Notes: generated by a model from the letters alone, not told the origin. A stretch of 64,000 nt of DNA from Paenibacillus faecis (GCF_008084145.1 NZ_VSDO01000006.1:93180-157179), one strand, 5' to 3'. Shown: positions 17,563 to 26,909, counted from the stretch's first letter. Numbers and translations: made by a program.

Positions 17563-18663
17563 ATGCCTCAAGTCGAACTAATTCAGGTTCCGCCCCATCA
17601 TGCGGACCTAAAAGCGCTTATCGCCCGATTGGACGAGTATCTGTTTAAACTTTATCCCCCGGAGGAAGTGTTTACGGTTGATTTCAATGATCCTTACGTT
17701 CATGAAATTCAATTCATCGTAGCCTATACTCAAGGGAAAGCGGTGGGATGCGGAGCTATAAAAAAAGTGGATGAGTCGAGCGTGGAAATCAAAAGATTTT
17801 TTGTCGACGAATCCTGCAGGAATCAAGGCGTCGCCGGTCTGATTCTGGGGGAATTGGAGCGGCGGGCCCGCGCGGAATCGTTTACGTCCATGAAGCTGGA
17901 GACGGGAGCCGATCAGGTTGAAGCCGTGCGCTTCTATGAGAAGCACGGGTTCGTCCCCATTGAGCCGTACGGGGAATATATCGGTTGCCCTTCAAGTCTT
18001 TGCTATGAAAAGAGGCTGACGGATAAGGGAGATCTCATCCAGGCGGCCGAAGTCTTTGTAAAAAAAGAGCTGGAACACGAGCCGAGCGGACATGATTGGT
18101 GGCACATCGAGCGTGTCCGAAGACTCGCCGTGCTGCTGGCGGAACGGGAAGGGGCCGACCCGTTTATCTGCGAGCTGGCCGCGCTGCTTCACGATATTGC
18201 GGACGAGAAGCTGAACGAATCGAAAGAAGCGGGGTTGGACAAGGTTCGCGGTTGGCTGAGCGATCAGGGGGCCGCGGAGGACGTGAAGCAAAAAGTGCTG
18301 TCCATCATCTCGACCATGTCGTTTAACGGAGGAAAGAATCCGCCGATGGATACATTGGAAGGGAAAGTGGTTCAAGACGCGGATCGGCTGGATGCGATCG
18401 GGGCGATCGGCATTGCCCGGACCTTCGTCTATTCGGGGGCCAAGGGAAGGCCCATTCATCTGCCCGGACAGGATTTCAGCGGAACGGATTACCGATCGAG
18501 CGATAAATCGGCCATCTATCATTTTTACGAAAAGCTGTTGAAGTTAAAAGACCTGTTAAATACCGCGCACGCCAAGAAGCTGGCGGAAGAGCGGCATCAA
18601 TTTATGGAGCAGTTCCTGGTTCAATTTTATAAGGAATGGGACTTAACCGAAGAAAGGAAATAG
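17563..18663 (+). CDS. GNAT acetyltransferase fused to an HD-domain phosphohydrolase
   Basis: 366 residues in one frame. Residues about 1-150 are a GNAT domain (acetyl-CoA loop in CRNQGVAGLILGELE, then FYEKHGF). Residues about 160-360 are a YedJ-type HD domain: GHDWWHIERV, LAALLHDIAD (the HD pair) and QDADRLDAIGAIG (the last metal Asp). Both parts look full length and intact. The HD half would cleave phosphoesters or (p)ppGpp/nucleotide-like substrates; neither substrate is known. It is followed five bases later by another GNAT gene. Confidence 0.88.
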   Translation: MPQVELIQVPPHHADLKALIARLDEYLFKLYPPEEVFTVDFNDPYVHEIQFIVAYTQGKAVGCGAIKKVDESSVEIKRFFVDESCRNQGVAGLILGELERRARAESFTSMKLETGADQVEAVRFYEKHGFVPIEPYGEYIGCPSSLCYEKRLTDKGDLIQAAEVFVKKELEHEPSGHDWWHIERVRRLAVLLAEREGADPFICELAALLHDIADEKLNESKEAGLDKVRGWLSDQGAAEDVKQKVLSIISTMSFNGGKNPPMDTLEGKVVQDADRLDAIGAIGIARTFVYSGAKGRPIHLPGQDFSGTDYRSSDKSAIYHFYEKLLKLKDLLNTAHAKKLAEERHQFMEQFLVQFYKEWDLTEERK

Positions 18664-18667
18664 ACTC

Positions 18668-19189
18668 ATGGAAGAGAATTTAATGGTCTTGGAAACGGGC
18701 AGGCTGTTGATCAGGCGGTACAAGGAGGAGGACCTGGAGGAACTGGCCGCGATTCTTGGCGACGCCGAAACGATGAAATTCTGGCCGGCCCCTTTTACAA
18801 GGGAACAGGCAGAAGCCTGGCTGCAGCGAAGCTTTGAAGCCAATCGAACTTTGGGGTTTGGGAGATGGGCCATGGTGCTGAAGGAAACAGGCCGAATCAT
18901 CGGTGACGTCGGATTTATGCGGGCCGAATTGGACGGGCAGACGGAGAACGATCTCGGGTATATTTTGTCCGCCGACTATTGGGGTAAGAACCTGGGAACG
19001 GAAGCGGCTGCCGCCTGCCTCGATTACGGGTTTCGGCAATTGGGAATGACCCGGATCTGCGCCAATATGGCCGTGGACCATCATGCCTCCAGACGCGTGG
19101 CGGAAAAGATCGGGATGATGGTCGAGAAACAATACATCAATAAGCGGAATCGTGATAAACTCACTTACTTATTAAGCAAAAGTATTTAA
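18668..19189 (+). CDS. GNAT acetyltransferase, RimJ/RimL type
   Basis: 173 residues. The opening LETGRLLIRRYKEEDLEEL and the segment LGYILSADYWGKNLGTEAA are typical of the RimJ/RimL-type acetyltransferases that modify protein N-termini or small molecules. The GAAAGGAAAT ribosome site lies at the end of the upstream gene, so both are in one operon. Substrate unknown. Confidence 0.85.
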   Translation: MEENLMVLETGRLLIRRYKEEDLEELAAILGDAETMKFWPAPFTREQAEAWLQRSFEANRTLGFGRWAMVLKETGRIIGDVGFMRAELDGQTENDLGYILSADYWGKNLGTEAAAACLDYGFRQLGMTRICANMAVDHHASRRVAEKIGMMVEKQYINKRNRDKLTYLLSKSI

Positions 19190-19204
19190 TCGGGAAGGTG
19201 AAGT

Positions 19205-20095
19205 ATGTTCTTTTTCAAAAAGAAATCCCCCGCATCCGAGGAGGAACTTCTCCGCTTTATTCGCCGTTTGGAGGACGCCTACATGGAGCAAGACGAGCTC
19301 AAGCTGAATGATAGTTTTCATCCGGATCAGCGGGGAATGTCATTAACGCGTCATGTTCAATTACAAATGAATTTTCAAATCTACCAAATCACCTCGGAAA
19401 TCCTCCACTTCGAGAAGATCGATAGCTCGGAGGAGGAGGCCGTTTTTACGTATACCAGAAAACATCTTTACACCTGTAAAAATCCTGAAGACGAGCAGAG
19501 CTCCACTTTGAACAACATAACCAGCTACTACGTAAAAGTAGTTCGCGAGAAGCGCGGCTTTTGGATTACCAAATATACGCCGTACAGCGTTCTGTATTTG
19601 GACCGATCCGGGGATATCCTGCCGGGAGAAGCCGCGGTAGTACCGGCTAACGCGCAGTATTTCGGAGCAATCCAGCCGCTGCTTTCCCGCTTCCGCAAGG
19701 ACGGACTGAAACCGGCTACATACCATACCTATGCAGGCAGCGAGTTCATTGGCTATTTTCCAGAGCGTGAAATTTTCAGCTACCGGACGACGGAAAAGTT
19801 CTCGGTCGATTTCTTTGAGACGATGGAGGCTTCGGATATCCATGAGCATACGGCAATCTATTTGGACCAGGAACTCGATTTCGGCGAAGCGTTAGAGGTG
19901 GAAGAAAGCCATTCGATTATCGAAACACGAACGCCCGGAAGCCAAGGGACGAACCATGAACTGGTGTTAAGCCTGCTTAACCGGGAAGGGTTCTTCATGA
20001 TCCGGTATATGAAAATGGGGGAGCCGATCCCCGATGAAGTCCGGAGCTGTTGGATCGAACAAATGCAAGAAGCGGCAAAGATGCCTCAACACTAA
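19205..20095 (+). CDS. Hypothetical protein, possibly NTF2-like N-terminus
   Basis: 296 residues, soluble, acidic. No family recognised with confidence. The first 120 residues begin with a helix (EEELLRFIRRLEDAYMEQDE) and continue as beta strands with an internal YYVKVVREKRGFWITKYTP, which is reminiscent of NTF2/SnoaL-like folds. It follows the GNAT gene by 15 bases, with GGAAGGTGAAGT as ribosome site. Confidence 0.55.
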   Translation: MFFFKKKSPASEEELLRFIRRLEDAYMEQDELKLNDSFHPDQRGMSLTRHVQLQMNFQIYQITSEILHFEKIDSSEEEAVFTYTRKHLYTCKNPEDEQSSTLNNITSYYVKVVREKRGFWITKYTPYSVLYLDRSGDILPGEAAVVPANAQYFGAIQPLLSRFRKDGLKPATYHTYAGSEFIGYFPEREIFSYRTTEKFSVDFFETMEASDIHEHTAIYLDQELDFGEALEVEESHSIIETRTPGSQGTNHELVLSLLNREGFFMIRYMKMGEPIPDEVRSCWIEQMQEAAKMPQH

Positions 20096-20211
20096 ACAAG
20101 CGAAAGCGGAGGAATTAAAGGACGGATTGTTTTATTATACGCGAAGCAACCGCGCTGCCGCTTTATAGAAAGTTATCGTTCAAATTATGGTTGGGTTAAG
20201 GGGGAAAAAGG

Positions 20212-20820
20212 ATGTCCGAATTGCTGGATAAGATTCAAAACAGAGTGATCGATGCATCGATCACAAACGAAACCATCGGCAGCCTTACTGTGTTTTCCGG
20301 TGAGATCATAGCCTGCGATCCTCTGATTCCTCATCACGAGCCTTTCGCCAAACGCGTTTCTCCTGGGGTGTACCCGGTGATCCTCTGGTGGCACCAGGAG
20401 GAAGAAAGAATTGCCGGAGCGGAATTAAGATTGTCCGAGGAGAAGCCGGTGCGTTGGGAAATGGCCGTCAGACCCGGGCAGAATATCTCGTCGCTGGAGC
20501 CGGGGTCCGTTTTTGGTTTCCCCGTCGATGCGGGGCTTGGCTGCTTTGCCGATGCAAGGGCGATTCAGGAAATGGAGCGGCTCGAAGAACGGCTTGCCCG
20601 GGAGCTCGGGGATCAATTTATCAGCTTCTATGATAATAAAATCGAGTTTATCCTTGAGGAGAACGAGGATAATTGGGGCAACTTGCTTGTTAAGGAGGAG
20701 AACGGGCTGAATGTCATCCTGTTCGCTTCCGGCTATGGTGACGGGCACTACGCCTCTTACTGGGGGATCGGGGACAACGGCGAACCGGTTGCCCTGGTAA
20801 CGGACTTCAATTTATTCTAG
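20212..20820 (+). CDS. DUF4241 domain protein
   Basis: 202 residues. The core pattern (ITNETIGSLTVFSGEIIACD, PGVYPVIL, GFPVDAGLGCFADARA and the final SGYGDGHYASYWGIGDNGEP) matches DUF4241, a family of unknown function seen in many bacteria. Start ATG at 20212 after AAGGGGGAAAAAGG. It appears to have no partner gene here. Confidence 0.75.
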   Translation: MSELLDKIQNRVIDASITNETIGSLTVFSGEIIACDPLIPHHEPFAKRVSPGVYPVILWWHQEEERIAGAELRLSEEKPVRWEMAVRPGQNISSLEPGSVFGFPVDAGLGCFADARAIQEMERLEERLARELGDQFISFYDNKIEFILEENEDNWGNLLVKEENGLNVILFASGYGDGHYASYWGIGDNGEPVALVTDFNLF

Positions 20821-20835
20821 TTATGGTGTTATAAT
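20806..20835 (+). promoter_or_regulatory. Promoter of the YebC-family gene
   Basis: TTCAAT (20806-20811), 18 bases, TATAAT (20830-20835). The -35 overlaps the last codons of the DUF4241 gene. A GAAAGCAGG ribosome site precedes the start at 20873. Confidence 0.6.
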
Positions 20836-20872
20836 AGATACCGTAAATTTTATAAAGAAAGCAGGTACACCC

Positions 20873-21595
20873 ATGGGGCGTAAGTGGAACAATATCAAAG
20901 AGAAGAAAGCTTCTAAGGATGCAAACACCAGTCGAATCTATGCGAAATTCGGCGTAGAAATTTATGTTGCGGCCAAAAAAGGCGAGCCGGATCCCGAATC
21001 CAACCGCGCGTTGAAGGTCGTATTGGAACGTGCAAAAACTTACAATGTACCCAAAGCCATCATCGACCGGGCCTTGGACAAAGCCAAAGGCAGCGGGGAA
21101 GAAACCTATGAAGAACTGCGTTACGAAGGCTTTGGACCGAACGGCTCCATGGTCATCGTCGACGCTTTGACGAATAACGTGAACCGTACCGCTTCCGCCG
21201 TACGCGCCGCGTTCAACAAAAACGGAGGCAACATGGGCGTCAGCGGTTCCGTAGCTTATATGTTCGATTCCACCGCGGTGATCGGCGTCACGGACAAATC
21301 GATTGACGAAGTGTTCGAACTGCTGATGGAGGCGGATCTGGAAGTTCGCGACATCCTTGAGGAAGACGACAACGTGATCGTTTACGCCGAGCCGGATCAG
21401 TTCCATGAGGTGCAGGAAGCGTTCAAGCAAGCCGGCATTACGGAGTTCACGGTGGCCGAGTTGACGATGCTGGCCCAGAACTATGTGACGCTGCCCGAGG
21501 ACTCCGTCGCTCAATTCGAGAAGCTGATCGATGCGCTGGAAGATCTGGAAGACGTGCAGCAGGTGTATCATAACGTGGAATTTGATGAGGCATAA
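20873..21595 (+). CDS. YebC/PmpR family protein
   Basis: 240 residues. It begins MGRKWNNIKEKKASKDANTS, the signature of this widespread family, and is of the YeeI/YeeN subgroup rather than the classic YebC (MAGHSKW...). Members act as transcription regulators or as translation factors that relieve ribosome stalling at proline stretches. It is a single-gene unit with its own promoter and terminator. Confidence 0.9.
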   Translation: MGRKWNNIKEKKASKDANTSRIYAKFGVEIYVAAKKGEPDPESNRALKVVLERAKTYNVPKAIIDRALDKAKGSGEETYEELRYEGFGPNGSMVIVDALTNNVNRTASAVRAAFNKNGGNMGVSGSVAYMFDSTAVIGVTDKSIDEVFELLMEADLEVRDILEEDDNVIVYAEPDQFHEVQEAFKQAGITEFTVAELTMLAQNYVTLPEDSVAQFEKLIDALEDLEDVQQVYHNVEFDEA

Positions 21596-21617
21596 TCAAC
21601 AGGACCATTAGTGAGAG

Positions 21618-21653
21618 ACCGGGTTTCGCCGTTAGGCGGGCCCGGTTTTTTTT
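21618..21653 (+). terminator. Terminator after the YebC-family gene
   Basis: ACCGGG...CCCGGT outer stem with inner CGCC/GGCG, followed by eight T residues. Confidence 0.88.
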
Positions 21654-21890
21654 GCTTTATTGCAGCTGTTTTAAAGATGGTCTGGTCGGGTGTTCATCCG
21701 GGATTAGGCGGAACATCGGTACCGGAGCAGCCACGGAAGGAAACCTTTAGCTTAATTTTTGAATTCCATAATTTTGAACTCTATGCTAGAATGAAGGCGA
21801 ACCTCTGTTCTGTGAAAATGTGTGAGGAGAACAGCATGGCAAGATCGCAGAATTTGTCCACACAAAATTAAGGATAAAGGTGGTAATCGT

Positions 21891-22304
21891 ATGGCGCTTC
21901 AATTAAATCAGGTATTTATTAATCTACCGGTGAGAGACCTGAACAAAAGCATGGCCTTTTATAAGGAGATCGGCTTTGAATTCAATGCGCAGTTTACGAA
22001 TGAGAATGCTGCTTGTCTGGTCATAAGCGAGCATATTTTCGCCATGCTGCAGACGGAAGAACATTTTAAAGGGTTCACAAACAAAGAAATTCCCGATACG
22101 ACAACTCAGGCCCAGATGATTCTGGCCTTCTCCGCAGCCAGCAAGGAGCAAGTGGACGATATCGTCAACCGCGCCATGGCGGCAGGTGCTTCCAAATATA
22201 ACGACCCGCAGGACCACGGTTTTATGTATGGCTGGAGTTTTCAGGATTTGGACGGGCATCTTTGGGAAGTTTTGTATATGGATCCGAGCAACCTTGAGCA
22301 GTAG
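21891..22304 (+). CDS. VOC superfamily (glyoxalase-like) protein
   Basis: 137 residues with two beta-alpha-beta-beta-beta modules. The start LNQVFINLPVRDLNKSMAFY and the end WSFQDLDGHLWEVLYM are typical; the final Glu is the usual metal ligand position. Such proteins act as lyases, dioxygenases or antibiotic-binding proteins, and the substrate cannot be told here. ATG 21891 follows AAAGGTGGT; a longer upstream frame lacks a ribosome site. Confidence 0.85.
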   Translation: MALQLNQVFINLPVRDLNKSMAFYKEIGFEFNAQFTNENAACLVISEHIFAMLQTEEHFKGFTNKEIPDTTTQAQMILAFSAASKEQVDDIVNRAMAAGASKYNDPQDHGFMYGWSFQDLDGHLWEVLYMDPSNLEQ

Positions 22305-22821
22305 TTTATTATTAACATCATGTATTGTTAATGTCATGAATTATTGATATACGATAAATTAAACAGGGACTATTTAGGTTGAACTATTGATTTGCACATT
22401 AGACAGCGGTGTAGAGCGTTCTTTACACTCTTGGATGTGGAACTAAATGTTTGGTTTGAATTAAAGGGATTTCTTCCCGTTAATTTGGCACATATGCGTC
22501 TGCAGAGGCGAATTAACTGGAAAACCTCCCGTTAATTCGCCTGAAATTGTGTATTTCGGCAATAGGGCCGCGAAATAGATGGAGTTTTTCCTGCTAAATC
22601 CGATCGAGGGGGCCAAGAGGGGTACATTAACAGGATATTTTCCCGTTAATGGTGTAGACTCCGACGGCGGGACCTTATATCCACATTTGTGGATGTTGGC
22701 AACGCTTTTTCCGAAACCCTGTCACATCCTTGCCTAACGACAATTTTATTTAATTCAACTTATTATAGACAGAATTTTGTCTTTCAGCGCGTTATATTTC
22801 TTGAGATGAGGGACTCTACCT
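22305..22821. repeat. Gene-free region with three TTAAC-type hairpins
   Basis: No gene. Three related hairpins of the type ATTAAC-GG...CCC-GTTAAT lie at 22458-22486, 22506-22542 (12-base perfect arms AGGCGAATTAAC/GTTAATTCGCCT) and 22625-22651. A separate perfect palindrome ATCCACATTTGTGGAT is at 22679-22694, closer to the downstream DinB gene. They differ from the repeat family at 4.3 kb. Confidence 0.6.
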
Positions 22822-23307
22822 ATGAGTGATTATATTTTTAGCCAGTTGAATTTTGTGCGGAACAATACGCTCCAGCTGGCGAGTACGGTGGATGAACGGA
22901 AATCGGAGATTCTCCTGGACGGTTTTGGCAACCATATTAAATGGAACCTTGGCCATATTTACTTTGTACAGGAGAAATTCGCCTTCCATTTCAATGGGGA
23001 GGGGATGCATCTTCCGCCTGGCTTCGGGGAGTTATACGCCTCCGGCACTCGTCCAGAACATGGAGCTGACGGGGGATTCGCGCTTGCGGAAATCCTCGGT
23101 TTGCTGGGCGGGCAAATGACGCGGATCGAATCCGCGTTGTCCGCTCGGCTCCAAGAAGAAGTTAAACAGCCTTACACGACTTCCAAAGGTCTTCATTTAT
23201 CCAAGGTGAATGAGTTCTTGAGCTTTTGTTTGTACCATGAAGGCATGCATTTCGAAAAAATCAAAATCATCCTCCGTCTGATCGAACGGGAAGACAGCCG
23301 AAACTAG
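22822..23307 (+). CDS. DinB-like protein
   Basis: 161 residues, four-helix bundle type. The histidine at HIKWNLGHI, with the C-terminal FLSFCLYHEGMHFEKI, fits the three-His metal site of DinB/YfiT proteins, which include bacillithiol-dependent transferases. Start ATG at 22822. It appears to be a single gene, followed by 74 bases before ubiD. Confidence 0.8.
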   Translation: MSDYIFSQLNFVRNNTLQLASTVDERKSEILLDGFGNHIKWNLGHIYFVQEKFAFHFNGEGMHLPPGFGELYASGTRPEHGADGGFALAEILGLLGGQMTRIESALSARLQEEVKQPYTTSKGLHLSKVNEFLSFCLYHEGMHFEKIKIILRLIEREDSRN

Positions 23308-23381
23308 TAAACGGCGGTTGAACCTTGCGGGATTCTCGATTATGCTGATAGTAACATCGACTAGAATGGAGTAATCCCGTT

Positions 23382-25211
23382 ATGTATCGCAATATGGAAG
23401 AGTGTATCTTGGATTTGGAGAAGCATGGACATTTAATTCGGGTTCGCGAGGAAGTGGACCCTTACCTTGAGATGGCGGCAATCCACCTGCGGGTTTATGA
23501 GGCAGGCGGACCCGCCTTGTTGTTTGAGCGCGTTAAAGGCACAAAGTTCCGGGCCGTTTCCAATCTTTTCGGCACCTTGGAGCGCAGCAAATTCATTTTC
23601 CGCAAAACCTGGACTAATACGCAGAATATTATCGCTCTGAAGAGCAACCCACTGGCAGCGTTGAAAACGCCGTTTAAAAGTATCGGCACCGGTTGGGCGG
23701 CACTTAAAGCCTTGCCCATGAAGGGGGGAAGCCGTCCGGTAACCGCGCAAGAAATCCGGATTTCGGACCTGCCGCTCATTCATCATTGGCCGATGGACGG
23801 CGGAGCCTTCGTAACCCTGCCACAGGTGTTTACGGAAGATCCCTCCAAACCGGGGATCATGAATTCGAATTTGGGGATGTACCGGGTCCAGCTTAGCGGG
23901 AACTCGTACGAGCCGGACCGCGAAGTGGGAGTTCACTACCAAATTCACCGGGGAATCGGCATCCATCAAGATAAAGCGAACAAACTTGGGCAACCGCTTA
24001 AAGTGAGCATTTTCGTCGGAGGCCCTCCCGCACACACGCTATCGGCCGTCATGCCATTGCCGGAAGGGCTAAGCGAGCTTACGGTAGCTGGGATGTTAAG
24101 CGGGCGCCGATTCCGCTACAGCTACGTGGACGGCTATTGCATCAGCAATGAGGCCGATTTCGTGATCACCGGCGAGATCCACCCCGGCGAAACCAAGCCG
24201 GAGGGACCGTTCGGCGATCACTTGGGGTATTATAGCCTGGTCCATCCGTTTCCGGTGATGAAGGTGCATAAAGTATACGCCAGAACCAACGCGATTTGGC
24301 CGTTCACCGTAGTCGGCCGTCCGCCGCAGGAGGATACCGCTTTCGGCGAGTTGATCCACGAGTTGACCGGAGATGCGGTACGTCAGGAAATCCCGGGCGT
24401 CAAAGAAGTACACGCCGTGGATGCGGCGGGGGTCCATCCGCTGCTGTTTGCCATAGGAAGCGAGCGGTACACGCCTTATCAAAATATTAAACGTCCGGCC
24501 GAACTGCTTACGATCGCCAACCGGATTCTGGGTACCGGCCAGTTGAGCCTGGCGAAGTATTTGTTTATTACCGCCGAAGACGGGATGCCGCTCGACACCC
24601 ACCGGGAAGTGGAGTTTCTGACCTACATCCTGGAGCGAATCGATTTGCATCGGGACATTCATTTCCAGACCCAGACAACGATCGACACGCTCGACTATTC
24701 CGGAACCGGCCTGAATAGCGGCAGCAAAGTGGTATTTGCGGCTTACGGAGACAAGAAGCGGGAACTGTGCAGGGAAGTGCCGGATTCGCTGAAACGGGTC
24801 AGGGGCTTTGAAAATCCCCGGCTTATTATGCCGGGAGTTGTGGCGATTCAAGGCCCGCAATTCGGGAGTTACCCCGAGGCCCAGAAACAGCTGGAGGCAT
24901 TGACGAAGGCGGTATCCGAGCAGGGAGCGCTACCTGCTTGTCCGATGATCATCCTATGTGATGACAGTTCTATCGTAAGCGCCGATCTGAGAAACTTCCT
25001 TTGGGTGACTTTTACGCGAAGCAACCCGTCCCATGATATTTATGGCGTCAACAGCTACTATGACAACAAGCATTGGGGCTGCGACAACGTCATTATTGAC
25101 GCGCGCTCCAAACCGCACCAAGCCCCGCCGCTTGTACAGGATGCCGACGTGGACAAGAATATTGACCGGTTGTTTGCAAAAGGCGGAAGCCTTAGCGGGA
25201 TTAAAATTTAA
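23382..25211 (+). CDS. UbiD family decarboxylase
   Basis: 609 residues, full length. UbiD enzymes use prenylated FMN to decarboxylate aromatic or unsaturated acids. Family pieces include GGPALLFERVKGTKF, the long NSNLGMYRVQLSG region and the substrate/cofactor region GPFGDHLGYYSL with the catalytic E-x-x-R/E area (KPEGPFGDHLG). No UbiX (flavin prenyltransferase) gene lies in the window, so cofactor supply must come from elsewhere. The true substrate is unknown. Confidence 0.9.
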   Translation: MYRNMEECILDLEKHGHLIRVREEVDPYLEMAAIHLRVYEAGGPALLFERVKGTKFRAVSNLFGTLERSKFIFRKTWTNTQNIIALKSNPLAALKTPFKSIGTGWAALKALPMKGGSRPVTAQEIRISDLPLIHHWPMDGGAFVTLPQVFTEDPSKPGIMNSNLGMYRVQLSGNSYEPDREVGVHYQIHRGIGIHQDKANKLGQPLKVSIFVGGPPAHTLSAVMPLPEGLSELTVAGMLSGRRFRYSYVDGYCISNEADFVITGEIHPGETKPEGPFGDHLGYYSLVHPFPVMKVHKVYARTNAIWPFTVVGRPPQEDTAFGELIHELTGDAVRQEIPGVKEVHAVDAAGVHPLLFAIGSERYTPYQNIKRPAELLTIANRILGTGQLSLAKYLFITAEDGMPLDTHREVEFLTYILERIDLHRDIHFQTQTTIDTLDYSGTGLNSGSKVVFAAYGDKKRELCREVPDSLKRVRGFENPRLIMPGVVAIQGPQFGSYPEAQKQLEALTKAVSEQGALPACPMIILCDDSSIVSADLRNFLWVTFTRSNPSHDIYGVNSYYDNKHWGCDNVIIDARSKPHQAPPLVQDADVDKNIDRLFAKGGSLSGIKI

Positions 25212-25225
25212 TTGCTGATTGAATA

Positions 25226-25253
25226 TTGACATATCGCAAATCATCGATATAAT
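25226..25253 (+). promoter_or_regulatory. Promoter/operator of the ArsR-type repressor
   Basis: TTGACA (25226-25231), 16 bases, TATAAT (25248-25253). The spacer contains ATATCGC and ATCGATAT, half-sites shared with the MFS operator at 25621, which suggests autoregulation. The expected transcription start coincides with the ATG at 25261, so the mRNA may be leaderless. Confidence 0.7.
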
Positions 25254-25260
25254 GATAATC

Positions 25261-25563
25261 ATGAAACCAATTGAAGTATTTAAAGCGTTGTCGAATGAGT
25301 CGAGACTGCAAATTCTGCACTGGCTGAAACAACCCGATCTTCACTTTACACCTCATGAAGGCATTGACATGAACAAAATTGGTGTTTGCGTATCTCAAAT
25401 CACCGACAAATTGAATATGACGCAATCCACGGCATCCCAGTATCTGACGATTTTGCAGCGAGCCGGGCTGATCAAGACACAAAGGATCGGCAAGTTCACT
25501 TATTATCGGAGGGACGAGGCTGCGATCGCGGAAATTGCGGAATATTTAAAGCAGGAAATCTAA
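25261..25563 (+). CDS. ArsR family winged-helix repressor
   Basis: 100 residues: FKALSNESRLQILHWLKQ, then the recognition helix region ITDKLNMTQSTASQYLTILQRAGLI and the wing YYRRDEA. No CxC metal-binding pair is seen in the usual alpha-3 position, so the effector may not be a metal. The ATG at 25261 is chosen because the family alignment starts there; no ribosome site precedes it. The MFS gene downstream carries matching operators and is the likely target. Confidence 0.88.
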   Translation: MKPIEVFKALSNESRLQILHWLKQPDLHFTPHEGIDMNKIGVCVSQITDKLNMTQSTASQYLTILQRAGLIKTQRIGKFTYYRRDEAAIAEIAEYLKQEI

Positions 25564-25571
25564 AATCACGG

Positions 25572-25605
25572 ATCCTGAGCTGAGAGTAAGGGCTCGGGAT
25601 TCGTT
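25572..25605 (+). terminator. Terminator after the ArsR gene
   Basis: ATCCTGAGC pairs with GCTCGGGAT (9 bp, one G-U) around an 11-base loop; the T tail is weak (TCGTTT). Confidence 0.55.
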
Positions 25606-25620
25606 TCGTCAGATAATTCG

Positions 25621-25674
25621 ACAATTCGCGATATGACTGTTTAATATTCAACATATCGATATATCGCGAATTGT
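25621..25674. promoter_or_regulatory. Operator upstream of the MFS gene
   Basis: Perfect 14-base inverted repeat ACAATTCGCGATAT (25621-25634) and ATATCGCGAATTGT (25661-25674), with a further ATATCGATAT between. The ATATCGC half-site also lies in the ArsR promoter, so the ArsR protein probably binds both. Confidence 0.65.
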
Positions 25675-25723
25675 TTTAATATAGATGAATTACGAGCAAA
25701 GTAGCGGAATAGGAGTGAACATC

Positions 25724-26902
25724 TTGCAAAATACTTGGAAAATTTATGTGCTCGCTATCGTTAGTTTCTTGGTCGGGACTTCGGAATATGTCATTTCCGG
25801 GATACTGGATAAAATCGCCGAGGATCTGGGAATTACTATTGCGGCGACCGGCCAGCTTATCACGATTTTTTCGCTGGTCTATGGGCTGGGGACCCCCATC
25901 GTCATGGGTTTAACCTCTCGAATGGACCGCAAGAAGTTAATTCTCTACGGATTAGGTTTGTTCGTTGCGGCGAACGCTCTGGCTTTTTTGCTTCCAGGCT
26001 ATGGTTTGTTTGTGCTGGCCCGTGTAATCATGGCGCTAGGAGCTGGGACCGTGGTCGTCACCGCTCTCAATATCGCGGCCAAAATAGCGCCGGCCGGAAA
26101 GCAGGGGAGCGCTATCGCTACCGTCATCATGGGCTTTACGGCTTCGCTTATCGTCGGAGTGCCTTTGGGCCGGATTGTTACCGGCATGTGGGGGTGGAAG
26201 GCTGTTTTCGGCGGGATTGCCGTGATGGGCGTCCTCGCCATGATCGTACTCTTTCGAACCTTGAAACCGATTGAGGGGGATAAACCGGTCCCCCTGATGC
26301 AGCAGTTATCTCTCTTGAAGAAACGACATGTCGCGCTGGGACTGTCGATCACCTTTTTATGGCTGGGCGGGTACTCCATCGCTTATACCTATCTCTCTCC
26401 TTATTTGCTCGAGGTTTCGGGAATGGGGGAAAAGCTGCTAAGTCCTTTGCTGCTTGCTTTCGGCCTGGCCAGCCTGGCGGGATCCAAATTCGGAGGATAC
26501 AGCACGGACCGTTGGGGCGTTAAGGTCACTTTGACCGGCGGGATGCTGCTGCATATTCTGATGTTGGTCCTTTTGTCGGTGGTAGCCGGGACCATAACCG
26601 GTATATTCCTCTTACTGATTCTTTGGTCTTTTTCGGCCTGGTCAACCGGTCCGACCCAGCAATATCATATGGCGACGATGGAGCCGGAATCCTCCGGGGT
26701 CCTCCTCGGCTTAAACCAGTCGATGATGCAACTGGCTATGGCTGCCGGAGCCGGAATCGGCGGTTTGGCGATCAAGTATATTTCTCTGGCATCGGTAACG
26801 TGGATCGGCGCACTTAGCGTTCTTTTCGCCATTATAGTCGGCTTGGGGAGCTTTCGGGCGATTTCCAAATCCAAAGCAAACATGAATACGGCGAAAGGAT
26901 AA
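25724..26902 (+). CDS. MFS drug/sugar efflux transporter, AraJ/YdhP type
   Basis: 392 residues with 12 hydrophobic helices. The opening LVGTSEYVISGILDKIAEDL and the motif SRMDRKKLILYGLG after helix 2 match the DHA1 group of efflux carriers. TTG 25724 is preferred because AGGAGTG lies six bases before it; the ATG at 25685 has no ribosome site and falls near the expected promoter. Probably repressed by the ArsR protein upstream. Substrate unknown. Confidence 0.85.
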   Translation: MQNTWKIYVLAIVSFLVGTSEYVISGILDKIAEDLGITIAATGQLITIFSLVYGLGTPIVMGLTSRMDRKKLILYGLGLFVAANALAFLLPGYGLFVLARVIMALGAGTVVVTALNIAAKIAPAGKQGSAIATVIMGFTASLIVGVPLGRIVTGMWGWKAVFGGIAVMGVLAMIVLFRTLKPIEGDKPVPLMQQLSLLKKRHVALGLSITFLWLGGYSIAYTYLSPYLLEVSGMGEKLLSPLLLAFGLASLAGSKFGGYSTDRWGVKVTLTGGMLLHILMLVLLSVVAGTITGIFLLLILWSFSAWSTGPTQQYHMATMEPESSGVLLGLNQSMMQLAMAAGAGIGGLAIKYISLASVTWIGALSVLFAIIVGLGSFRAISKSKANMNTAKG

Positions 26903-26909
26903 ATTTGGA

